Positions 16,397 to 24,740 of a stretch of DNA of 64,000 bases are shown here, piece after piece. Both the position numbers and the translations under genes were made by a program. The notes beneath the pieces are model-generated. The model was not told the origin of the DNA, did not search any database, and saw nothing but the letters and a program-made list of their open reading frames with translations. Source of the stretch: JABCPE02 sp963530615 (GTDB lineage Bacteria; Bacteroidota; Bacteroidia; Flavobacteriales; Weeksellaceae); NCBI GenBank assembly GCA_963530615.1, contig CAUSDX010000004.1, positions 1-64,000 on the forward strand, read 5' to 3'. How positions within the stretch are numbered: the stretch's first letter is position 1; every line of letters starts with the position of its first letter.

Positions 16397-18400
16397 ATGA
16401 ACAATAAAAAGAAATTTAATTGGTTTTATATCGTCATCATTGTAGCTTTGGGAATGCTATTCTACCCACTGCTATCTTCTTCTACATCTTCTTCTAAAAA
16501 TATCGATGAAAATGAATTTTTTAGTCTACTAAAAGAAGATAAAATAAAAGAGGTAACCATTTATAGGGATACTTACAAGGCTGATGTTTTCCTAACTTCT
16601 AGTGCTAGAAAAACCAATAATCAAGATGTAGTTTTACCATTCATACAAGGAGCAACTCCAGATATGACTCTGTCCTATGGAGACTTAAAATATCTCCAAG
16701 AGAAAATAGATCGCGTTAAGCAAGAAAATCCCAATGTAAAAACGGCTATACATTTTGAGTTGTCAGGTTCTCAAATGAAAAGTTCTCTAATCACTATGGC
16801 AATGTGGATAGGTTTTAGTGCCTTACTTTATTATTTTATTTTCAGAAGAATGGGTAACGGTGGCGGTCAAATTTTTAGTATTGGTCGTTCTAAAGCAAAA
16901 CTCATCAATGAAAATGAAGCGACCATTACCTTCAAAGATGTAGCGGGACTAGAAGGGGCAAAAGAAGAGGTACAAGAAGTTGTAGATTTTTTAAAAAATT
17001 CTGAGAAATATACCAAATTAGGAGGAAAAATCCCTAAAGGGGTACTTTTAGTTGGTCCTCCGGGAACAGGGAAAACCCTTCTTGCAAAGGCAGTTGCGGG
17101 AGAAGCTAAAGTTCCATTCTTCTCTCTTTCAGGTTCTGACTTTGTGGAAATGTTCGTAGGGGTGGGCGCTTCAAGAGTGCGAGATCTATTTGCTCAAGCA
17201 AAAGCAAAATCTCCATCTATTATTTTTATTGATGAAATAGATGCTATAGGTAGGGCTAGAGGAAAAAGTAACTTCAGCGGAGGAAATGATGAAAGAGAAA
17301 ATACTCTAAACCAACTCCTTACAGAAATGGATGGATTTGGAACAGATACTAATGTAATTGTCATGGCGGCAACCAACCGTGCTGATATTTTAGATAAAGC
17401 CTTACTCCGTGCAGGAAGATTTGACCGCTCTATCTATGTGGATTTACCAGAACTCCATGAAAGGAAAGAAATTTTTGATGTTCATCTAAAGAAAATCAAA
17501 CTTGATCCGTCTGTAGATAGGGAATTTTTAGCAAAGCAAACACCTGGATTTAGTGGAGCTGATATTGCCAATGTTTGTAACGAAGCAGCTCTTATTGCAG
17601 CAAGAAATTCTCACGAAAGTGTCACTAAACAAGATTTCTTAGATGCTGTAGATAGAATTATCGGAGGATTGGAAAAGAAAAATATGGCAATAAAACCTTC
17701 AGAAAAGAGAAGAGTTGCTATCCATGAAGCTGGTCATGCCACAATTTCTTGGCTTACAGAGCATGCTTCTCCTTTACTGAAAGTAACGATTGTTCCAAGA
17801 GGTCGTTCATTGGGTGCGGCTTGGTATCTTCCAGAAGAAAGACAACTTACCACAACCGAACAAATGTTGGACGAAATGTGTGCTACTTTGGGAGGAAGAG
17901 CTGCAGAACAAGTAGTCTTTAATAATATCTCAACAGGGGCTTTATCAGATTTAGAAAAGGTAACTAAACGGGCTCAAGCTATGGTAACCGTTTATGGATT
18001 AAATGATAAAATAGGAAATATTTCTTATTATGATAGCTCAGGACAATCTGATTATAATTTTGGAAAACCTTATTCAGAGCAAACCGCAAAAATCATAGAT
18101 GAAGAAATTTCAAAAATGGTAGAAACTCAATACCAGAGAGCTCTTAAGATTTTGACTGATAACAGAGATAAATTGGAGGCTTTGGCTGGAAAATTGTTAG
18201 ATAAAGAAGTTATTTTCCGTGAAGATTTAGAAGAAATTTTTGGCAAGAGGGCATGGGAGCCAGAAATACCAGAATCAAAAGTAAGTTCTGAAAATAAAGA
18301 AGAAATATCAAATTCTACTGAACAAGAAATTAAAAACTCTGAGACAACAATATCTCAAGAAGAATCCTCTCAAGAAGATTCACAATCTTCCAAAGAGTAA
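16397..18400 (+). CDS. ftsH: ATP-dependent zinc metalloprotease FtsH
   Basis: Membrane-bound AAA+ protease that degrades misfolded and regulatory membrane or cytosolic proteins. The 667 residues show two membrane segments (about 10-26 and 131-149) around a periplasmic loop, Walker A GPPGTGKT (from 220), Walker B IIFIDEIDAIG, the second region of homology with RAGRFDR, and the zinc site HEAGH (from His443). The C-terminal 45 residues are low-complexity Glu/Ser/Asn. It follows rsfS by 7 nt and ends at a bidirectional terminator. I recall LUD-cdsA-psd genes following ftsH in relatives; here the hmu locus lies between. Confidence 0.96.
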   Translation: MNNKKKFNWFYIVIIVALGMLFYPLLSSSTSSSKNIDENEFFSLLKEDKIKEVTIYRDTYKADVFLTSSARKTNNQDVVLPFIQGATPDMTLSYGDLKYLQEKIDRVKQENPNVKTAIHFELSGSQMKSSLITMAMWIGFSALLYYFIFRRMGNGGGQIFSIGRSKAKLINENEATITFKDVAGLEGAKEEVQEVVDFLKNSEKYTKLGGKIPKGVLLVGPPGTGKTLLAKAVAGEAKVPFFSLSGSDFVEMFVGVGASRVRDLFAQAKAKSPSIIFIDEIDAIGRARGKSNFSGGNDERENTLNQLLTEMDGFGTDTNVIVMAATNRADILDKALLRAGRFDRSIYVDLPELHERKEIFDVHLKKIKLDPSVDREFLAKQTPGFSGADIANVCNEAALIAARNSHESVTKQDFLDAVDRIIGGLEKKNMAIKPSEKRRVAIHEAGHATISWLTEHASPLLKVTIVPRGRSLGAAWYLPEERQLTTTEQMLDEMCATLGGRAAEQVVFNNISTGALSDLEKVTKRAQAMVTVYGLNDKIGNISYYDSSGQSDYNFGKPYSEQTAKIIDEEISKMVETQYQRALKILTDNRDKLEALAGKLLDKEVIFREDLEEIFGKRAWEPEIPESKVSSENKEEISNSTEQEIKNSETTISQEESSQEDSQSSKE

Positions 18401-18401
18401 T

Positions 18402-18431
18402 AAAAAAACCTTCCAATTGGAAGGTTTTTTT
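18402..18431. terminator. Bidirectional terminator between ftsH and hmu locus
   Basis: Perfect 13-bp stem, A7CCTTCC (18402-18414) / GGAAGGT7 (18419-18431), loop AATT. It serves ftsH on the plus strand and the end of the hmu operon on the minus strand. Confidence 0.88.
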
Positions 18432-18450
18432 ATTTTATCGTTTTACTTTT

Positions 18451-18789
18451 TTATTCTGGAACATAAATAATTTCCCCATTTTCTAATTCATAGGCTGTTC
18501 CTACCCTTTTTCCTTTCTTATCAGAAGATTCTTTTTTATTATTCTCAGAAGGAACATAACGATTTATTTTCCCTCCTTCTTTAGTTATAATTTCCATGTT
18601 ATCCTTCCCAGGGTTTTTCACCACCGTAAAATCTTCCTTGCTGAATACTTCTGTCATATTCATGTTCATCACCACTGCCACCATAAGCCCTACAGCAAAG
18701 ACCATTGATACATCAAAAAGATTAACCACCACACTAAGTGCATCTGTATCTTCCTCTTGTTTTAATCTTGATACTCGGCGTTTTCTCAT
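18451..18789 (-). CDS. hmuV: DUF2149 membrane protein (HmuV type)
   Basis: The 112-residue protein has one membrane segment (about 27-45) preceded by SVVVNLFDVSMVFAVGLM, the DUF2149 signature, and a soluble tail. This is the small partner of a MotA/TolQ/ExbB-type channel in the hmuYRSTUV haem locus described in Porphyromonas gingivalis. It overlaps the upstream hmuU gene by four bases (ATGA). The two presumably form an ion-driven complex that energises outer-membrane haem transport or HmuS, in the manner of ExbB/ExbD. The exact role is unproven. It is the last gene of the operon. Confidence 0.8.
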   Translation of the reverse strand: MRKRRVSRLKQEEDTDALSVVVNLFDVSMVFAVGLMVAVVMNMNMTEVFSKEDFTVVKNPGKDNMEIITKEGGKINRYVPSENNKKESSDKKGKRVGTAYELENGEIIYVPE

Positions 18790-19385
18790 TTTTTTGATTT
18801 TTCAATTAATATTTGTGAAATATAAAAAAGATGATTAGACTCCTGCGAATACCATCGCTGTTTGAACTGCAGAGTAATCAATCCCGCCATACTCACCACT
18901 AAACCAATAACCGTAGTAGCAAAAACTATTTGCATATTATAAGCCATTCCAGAAACATCTCCAGAAGATAAATTAACTAATGCAGGACTCATTGCAATTA
19001 ATGTTCCTATCAATCCCAAAACTGGACCTATTTTAGCTAATATTTTAGAAATACTCAAATCTTTATCGGCTTCTGTTTCAAAATTTGAAATTAGATACTC
19101 GCTATAAGCTTCGCTTGGCTCTCTGGAAAGAAGTCTTCTTAAATACTTAATATATAATGAATTATCTTTCTGAGGTAAAATACTCTTCAAATTTTCCACT
19201 TTTTCTGCTGATAAATCTTGAATTAAATTATTCAATAATTTATCATTTTTTTGTTTCGTTATAAAATGGTTATAAAAACTACCCACCAATAATAAAGAGC
19301 GAACAAAAAGCAATAATAATGCAATAATATCTGGGATTAAAAGACTATTTGCCACCCAAAATAAAATTTCCGAAATTGTATCCAT
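18786..19385 (-). CDS. hmuU: MotA/TolQ/ExbB-family channel protein (HmuU type)
   Basis: The 199-residue inner-membrane protein has three hydrophobic segments: near 5-32, about 115-135 (ILAKIGPVLGLIGTLIAMSPAL) and 148-170 (ATTVIGLVVSMAGLITL). These match the proton-channel core of the MotA/TolQ/ExbB family. It overlaps the DUF2149 gene by four bases and follows the membrane protein gene by 18 nt. In the hmu context it should use the proton gradient to power haem uptake. HmuU/HmuV naming follows the P. gingivalis locus and is not an ABC permease/ATPase. Confidence 0.82.
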   Translation of the reverse strand: MDTISEILFWVANSLLIPDIIALLLLFVRSLLLVGSFYNHFITKQKNDKLLNNLIQDLSAEKVENLKSILPQKDNSLYIKYLRRLLSREPSEAYSEYLISNFETEADKDLSISKILAKIGPVLGLIGTLIAMSPALVNLSSGDVSGMAYNMQIVFATTVIGLVVSMAGLITLQFKQRWYSQESNHLFYISQILIEKSKK

Positions 19386-19403
19386 AACTTATAAAATTAT
19401 AAT

Positions 19404-20093
19404 TTATTTTTTTCTTGATTGATAATTCCACCAAAATTTATTCAAAAAAAATCCTATCCCAAATAAGGATATAAATCCCATCAAAGTAAAACCTAAAATT
19501 TGAAAATTCGTATTACTACTCTGTGCTGTATAAATCACCTTGCCGTTTGCTGTACTAATTAGTCCTAAAATAGTAATCAACAAACTCATAAAAAAATGAA
19601 TTTCCAACCTCAAATCTTGTTCAGGGATAAAAATTCTTATTCCGTAACTAAATAACGGCAACGCCAAAGATAAAACTATAGAAAAAACAATGGCCATCGT
19701 AAAAAAATCCACTCCTGTAAAAATGAACATTGTTTGTGTCAATCCATAAAATATTACAGGAAATATCAATAAACAAGGATAATAATTTAATAGTTTTAGC
19801 CATTTACTGCTTTTATTTTGTTGATATAAATGAAATAATGCTAAAAAACAAAATGCCATGCACATTACTGCTTCTAAACTCACCAAAACAGCCATATTTC
19901 CTAATATCTTTGAAGACTGCAAAAATTCTTCTATCTGAGTTTGTGATTGCTCTATAGCATATGGATAAACAAATATTGTAAAACTTCCCAGAAGTATACT
20001 CATTCCCCATAGTATTTTCTTACCCCAAAAACTAAGTTTTAGGGCTGTATTGAGCAATATGAATAACATTAAAATATGAATAATCAGTTCCAT
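19404..20093 (-). CDS. hmuT: Polytopic membrane protein of the haem locus (HmuT type)
   Basis: A frame opens at 20150, but the ATG at 20093 (MELIIHILMLFILL) starts directly with a membrane helix and is preferred. The product has about 229 residues and six to seven hydrophobic segments. It has no motif I know. Its place between the CobN-like gene and the ExbB-like gene matches hmuT of the P. gingivalis locus. Gaps to its neighbours are 18 nt downstream and 73 nt upstream. The function is unknown; it may be an inner-membrane haem carrier or anchor. Confidence 0.65.
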   Translation of the reverse strand: MELIIHILMLFILLNTALKLSFWGKKILWGMSILLGSFTIFVYPYAIEQSQTQIEEFLQSSKILGNMAVLVSLEAVMCMAFCFLALFHLYQQNKSSKWLKLLNYYPCLLIFPVIFYGLTQTMFIFTGVDFFTMAIVFSIVLSLALPLFSYGIRIFIPEQDLRLEIHFFMSLLITILGLISTANGKVIYTAQSSNTNFQILGFTLMGFISLFGIGFFLNKFWWNYQSRKK

Positions 20094-20166
20094 ATTTATT
20101 ATTTTTTGGCTATTAGCGACCTCTCGATGTAAAATCGAGAGTATCACCATAGCGATAATATTAAAT

Positions 20167-23100
20167 TTATTGTCTTCTTTTCTTTAAGAAGAATGCTAAA
20201 CCTATCAATACAATAATAACCGCTCCTCCTATAAACCAACCATTAAGGCTAACTTTTTGTTGGCTCTCTTTATTAATTTCTTCTTTTTTCAACACTTTTC
20301 CATCTTGTTGTTCTGATGGAGAAGCATCTCCTTTGCTCATTTTTTGAAGCTGATTTTTATAAACTTTTGCATCTTGTGGATTAGTTTTTGATGCAATATA
20401 TTCTTGTAACTTTTTATTCCCACCAGAAAAGCCACCAGGCTCTGCACCAAATTCTTTCACCAATTCTACATGCAAATCTGTAAGTTTCTGAATTTGTTGT
20501 TGATTTGCCTTCCACATTCCTTTTCGTGTTGTTTCCAACATAATTGCTGTAATCTCTTGAAGTGCTGCTGGACTTTCATTTTTAAAGAAATTCTTCACTC
20601 CGAGATTATCTTTATCTTCTATATAAGTTTCATAAATTTTATTCCAAAACTCATCATCTATAGCTTCTGGGCGTGTTGCTTCCCAACCAAATGTGTTCGT
20701 AACTATTTCCGTAAGTTTTGACGCACTACTTTCTCCTCCACTAATAGTTTCCTTAATATACTTAGGATTAAAAATCGTAGCACGAGCTTCCACTCCTATC
20801 GCCTCTTTCAATTCCTGCATCTTCATATTATTATGGTTTCTATAGTCAGCTAAATAGGCGTCTGGATCTTTGCCTGTAACATTTCTAATCGCCGTATTCA
20901 TACCTCCCATAAATTCATATACATGGTCAAGACTTAATGCTCCCCAAGTATTACTTTGTCTAGGCTGGATAATTACATCAGTATTTTGAAGTGCAGCACG
21001 GAAAAGCTCCTTTTGATGATTTCCCCATTCTTTTTCTTTACCATAAACAGCTCCCATATTGTGCATATAGGTTTCTGCAATTTCCTTGTCTGTCTCCCAT
21101 TTATCACTAGAAGTAACCATCTCTTGTATTGCTGTGCCATAATTCCCATTAACACCTCCAAAAATTCTTTGTTGAGACATCTCACGAGCATCTTTTGGGG
21201 AAACTCCCTTTTTAACCAATTCTCTTTCAATATCATTACTTCCTTTATTAACTAAATTTTCATAACCTTCATCCTTAGCTGAAGAAGCCAACTCTATTGC
21301 CTTAGTTAAAAGAAATAACCTTGATGCTGCTAAATCACGAAACTGCCCAGAAGTCTGTATCACGACATCTATACGAGGTCTTCCTAAATCTTTAGCAGGA
21401 ATTAGTCTCACATCAGTGATTCTTCCATAAGTATCTCTCACAGGTTCTACTCCAAGCATATACAACACTTGAGCTATTGTTACCCCTTCTGTTTCTATAA
21501 ATTCGCTACTCCAAAAAGTATATGCTATTTTCTTCGGATACTCTCCATTGTGGCGTTTTTGATAATCTTCAATTGTATTCTTTACAAGCAAGACTCCTCT
21601 ATCCCAAGCGGCTTCAGATGGTGTTGTCTCTGCATTGATAGAATAAAGATTTTTCCCTGTAGGAATTGCTTTTGAATTTGCAATAGGGTCTCCTCCTGAA
21701 GAAGGAGCCACATAACCTCCTGCTAGTGCATTTAAAAACGATTTTAACTCCAATTCAGGGCTGATAATTAAGCTTTCTTTATAGGAAACAATATTATTTA
21801 ATGTTTTTTCTATTTCTAAAACAGCTCTTGCTTTATCTTTTACTTCTCGTGAAATTTTTGGTTTTTCAGGCTCTGATCTAGCCTCTTTCTTCTTCATAGA
21901 TTTACTAGAATGAGACCCTAAACGCTCGCCACGCTTCACCTTTTCCATCAGTCTTTTTGCCACAAATTCTGGCATTCCATCAGGTACTTTCCCTGCTTTC
22001 AATTGTTTTTCCACATCTGATAGCTCTTCTCCTTTCATCTTCTTCTCCATCTCTTTTTTCACAAAATATGGCATCTCTTTCGGAGGGAAAATAATATTCC
22101 TTGATTTTTCTATTTCTTCAACAGAAATTCCTGCAACGGAGGCGATAAATTCCGGTGTTATTTTTTGCCCTGATAAAATTTTACTAACTAAAGACTTTGC
22201 TGGTTCAAGATATTTTTGAGTGAAAAATACTTTATTTTTTAATTCTTTTTCTGTAACTCTTCCTCTGTATTTATCTAATGTTGCTAAACTATACGCCAAA
22301 GGATCTGTTCCAATAGCCAAAACCGTAGAGTTTAATTGCCCCAAAGAATATGGCACTCCCATAGTGTAAAGCTGTCCGTTAATTTTCTCCGTAGAGACTT
22401 CTTCTGCAAAATTCTCTAATTTCCCTATATCTTCTTCACTATAAGGCTTTTTCAGATCTCCATCTAATCTTAAATCTAAATGCAACCCCATCTGCACAGC
22501 AACTTTTTTAATAGATAAAGATGCCTGTGGTTTTTGAATCTCAGGAACATTAAAATAGCTTCTAATATTATCCATCAATTGACGGAAATGATTTCTCATA
22601 TCTGATTCCGTAAAAGCTGGTGTCAGATAAGATATAGTAGTAGCATAAGCACGGCGTTTAGCCATTACACTTTCTCCAATATTTCCTATAGTATAATAGT
22701 AAAAATGAGGGATAGTTCCCACTGCCATATCAGCCCAATCTCTACCTGAAAGAGCAACTTGCTTCTCTGGAGTAAATTCTAAACTTCCATGAGTACCAAA
22801 ATGCACCAAAGCATCTGCCTTAAATTCATTTTGAACCCAAAGATAAGAGCCTATATAGGCATGTGTAGGTGCTTCTTTCACACCATGAGTTACAGTAAAG
22901 TCATCCTTACCCAACGCAGCCATAGGCTGAGGAAGAACAACTACATTACCAAATTGCAACTTAGCTACCGCAAGATAAGACTTACCATCTTTATTGACAG
23001 TCATATAATCTCCTACTCCCTGCCCATATTGTGTAGTAATCTCTTGATAAGATTCCTTTGGCAAAGTTTTTTTCAACCATGACTGATATACATTTTCCTC

Positions 23101-24432
23101 TACCAATGCAGGATTTCCTTCTTTAACAAAACGCTGAAAAGTTCCTTCTGCATTTGCAGGAAAAACTCCCCCTCTTTGATGAAGCATCTCTTGAAATTTA
23201 TCAAAAGTTTCAGGTAAATTATCCACATTATAGCCTTCTGCTTTCATCCTTTTCAGAACATTATATAATGATGGAGCTAATTCTAAACCTTGCCCTACCA
23301 ATGCTTGAGAGCCTGCCCCTTTGAAATAATAAATCGCTACTTTTTTATCCTTTGCAGGTTGTTTTTTTAATTGAATAAAATTATTAACGATTTTCGTAAA
23401 TTTTTGTAATCTATCGGGAATGGTCTTAAATGCAAATAGCCCTTCATCAGATTTTTCTTGTGCAATCACCACATAAGGATAAATAGCACCATCTAACTCT
23501 GGCATCACTATCGTTTGTCCCATAAATCCTCCAAACATCCCCATCTTATCTTTCAGCCAATCTTCCTCCAACTGCAATACAGAAACTGGTGCAAATATCG
23601 GAACATTCTTTTCTTTTAACCATTCTACCACAGCTTCAGAATCCCCCATTTTAAGTCGGCCATGAGAGAGATATACCACTGCATCAGGGCTAATTTCTTT
23701 CAAAAACTCCAATCTTTTCCCAAAAGAAGCAACAGGATAAACATTAAGCCCAGAATTTTGTAAGGAAACTATCATACTATCTAGATGCTGTTTATTCCCT
23801 CCATACGGTGAATGTATTCCTGAAAACAAGAGTACTTTAGGTGAATTTTCTTTATAAATTTTATTTTTCTTCAAATAATTTTCATAATCTTTCACTTTTT
23901 CAAAAGCGACTTCTTCATCTAAATGAAATAGCACATTATCCTTACTCTTCTTCGGCTCTAATGGAGCCTCTACAAAGAGAGTTTTACCATCAATTTCTCG
24001 TCTAATATATCTCGCTAAGTTCTGATAATTTTCACGAGTACCACCACTAAGATAAGCAGATACCTTTTCATCTTGGACGCTACTCAAATTATTGAAATCA
24101 TTCTCTGGAGCAGTTACCATAAAGAAATAAGTAGGGATTTTCTCCGATGCTTTTTCCATTTGAGCTCGTTGTTCCTCGGTCAATCTCATCCCCATTCCCA
24201 TACCTAAAATGAAATCATATTGCTCTAGCTTATCCAAATCCTCTAACTCTACAGTTTCATATTTGATAAAACTTTCTTTATTGGACAAAACCACATTTGA
24301 AGCTTGGAAAGATTGAAAATTAACCAAAGCCACCTTCGTTGGAGACATTTTTTTACTCCAAACAAATATTCCTATTGCTAAAACTAGCAATAGCCCTATT
24401 ATTTTAAAAATTAACTTTTTATTTTTCTTCAT
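20167..24432 (-). CDS. hmuS: CobN/Mg-chelatase-like HmuS, membrane-anchored
   Basis: The 1421-residue protein is a CobN/BchH-type chelatase subunit. It has an N-terminal membrane anchor (about 6-24), the long CobN region with FGTHGSLEFTPEKQ (near 545-560) and YVAPSSGGDPIANSKAIPTG (near 900-920), and a C-terminal membrane helix after a charged linker (about 1395-1415), ending KKRRQ. No cobalamin genes lie nearby and it is in an hmu locus, so it is HmuS rather than a cobaltochelatase. Published work on Bacteroidota HmuS points to removal of iron from haem. A Lys/Glu-rich insertion at about 790-860 is unlike CobN. Confidence 0.85.
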   Translation of the reverse strand: MKKNKKLIFKIIGLLLVLAIGIFVWSKKMSPTKVALVNFQSFQASNVVLSNKESFIKYETVELEDLDKLEQYDFILGMGMGMRLTEEQRAQMEKASEKIPTYFFMVTAPENDFNNLSSVQDEKVSAYLSGGTRENYQNLARYIRREIDGKTLFVEAPLEPKKSKDNVLFHLDEEVAFEKVKDYENYLKKNKIYKENSPKVLLFSGIHSPYGGNKQHLDSMIVSLQNSGLNVYPVASFGKRLEFLKEISPDAVVYLSHGRLKMGDSEAVVEWLKEKNVPIFAPVSVLQLEEDWLKDKMGMFGGFMGQTIVMPELDGAIYPYVVIAQEKSDEGLFAFKTIPDRLQKFTKIVNNFIQLKKQPAKDKKVAIYYFKGAGSQALVGQGLELAPSLYNVLKRMKAEGYNVDNLPETFDKFQEMLHQRGGVFPANAEGTFQRFVKEGNPALVEENVYQSWLKKTLPKESYQEITTQYGQGVGDYMTVNKDGKSYLAVAKLQFGNVVVLPQPMAALGKDDFTVTHGVKEAPTHAYIGSYLWVQNEFKADALVHFGTHGSLEFTPEKQVALSGRDWADMAVGTIPHFYYYTIGNIGESVMAKRRAYATTISYLTPAFTESDMRNHFRQLMDNIRSYFNVPEIQKPQASLSIKKVAVQMGLHLDLRLDGDLKKPYSEEDIGKLENFAEEVSTEKINGQLYTMGVPYSLGQLNSTVLAIGTDPLAYSLATLDKYRGRVTEKELKNKVFFTQKYLEPAKSLVSKILSGQKITPEFIASVAGISVEEIEKSRNIIFPPKEMPYFVKKEMEKKMKGEELSDVEKQLKAGKVPDGMPEFVAKRLMEKVKRGERLGSHSSKSMKKKEARSEPEKPKISREVKDKARAVLEIEKTLNNIVSYKESLIISPELELKSFLNALAGGYVAPSSGGDPIANSKAIPTGKNLYSINAETTPSEAAWDRGVLLVKNTIEDYQKRHNGEYPKKIAYTFWSSEFIETEGVTIAQVLYMLGVEPVRDTYGRITDVRLIPAKDLGRPRIDVVIQTSGQFRDLAASRLFLLTKAIELASSAKDEGYENLVNKGSNDIERELVKKGVSPKDAREMSQQRIFGGVNGNYGTAIQEMVTSSDKWETDKEIAETYMHNMGAVYGKEKEWGNHQKELFRAALQNTDVIIQPRQSNTWGALSLDHVYEFMGGMNTAIRNVTGKDPDAYLADYRNHNNMKMQELKEAIGVEARATIFNPKYIKETISGGESSASKLTEIVTNTFGWEATRPEAIDDEFWNKIYETYIEDKDNLGVKNFFKNESPAALQEITAIMLETTRKGMWKANQQQIQKLTDLHVELVKEFGAEPGGFSGGNKKLQEYIASKTNPQDAKVYKNQLQKMSKGDASPSEQQDGKVLKKEEINKESQQKVSLNGWFIGGAVIIVLIGLAFFLKKRRQ

Positions 24433-24472
24433 TTTTCTTTTTTTTATTTTTTCTTATGTCCTAAATAATCAA

Positions 24473-24679
24473 CAAACCATGCTTTATGACCTTAAATCCC
24501 ATCCGTAAGACCCTATTTTCAACTTATTCAATGATATTTTACACCTCTAAGGTCATATTTTGCACCTTTTTAATCATACGGAGGACCTTTTTGATGATAT
24601 TTTGCATCTCTGAGGTCATATTTTTCATGATTTAGATAGAAATTATCATTAAAATCATGCTCCGAAGCCTCTTTATCAT
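24473..24679. repeat. Degenerate 21-nt tandem repeat array between hmuS and hmuR
   Basis: The 308-bp spacer 24433-24740 holds ten consecutive units, nine of 21 nt and one of 18 nt. Plus-strand borders are 24473, 24494, 24515, 24536, 24557, 24578, 24599, 24620 (18 nt), 24638 and 24659-24679. The best four units (24536-24619) share ATTTTGCACCT, then TTT and a final ATCAT or GTCAT. Frames across the array contain stops, so it is not a protein repeat. No known element is recognised. The remaining spacer has nothing I can name. Confidence 0.7.
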
Positions 24680-24740
24680 AATGTCAAGCGTGTCAAACAC
24701 CCTCCAAATTATCTCCAACATCATTAAGAGAGTTATTTTC

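Noticed and set aside
18786..19385. HmuU as ABC permease of a haem transporter
   Set aside because: The helix pattern is that of MotA/TolQ/ExbB proteins, with no ATPase gene in the operon.
23219..23227. Perfect DnaA box TTATCCACA
   Set aside because: It lies alone inside the hmuS coding region; one perfect 9-mer in an AT-rich 64 kb window is expected by chance.
20167..24432. CobN cobaltochelatase for cobalamin synthesis
   Set aside because: No other cobalamin genes are nearby and the gene lies in a full hmuYRSTUV order with membrane anchors at both ends, so HmuS fits better.
24541..24630. CRISPR-like array in the hmuR-hmuS spacer
   Set aside because: Units are contiguous 21-mers without spacers and are degenerate; no cas genes are present.
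24533..24630. Small leftward peptide gene of 29 codons within the repeat array
   Set aside because: The frame follows from the 21-nt period of the array and ends in a stop created by the repeat; no start signal or conservation can be seen.
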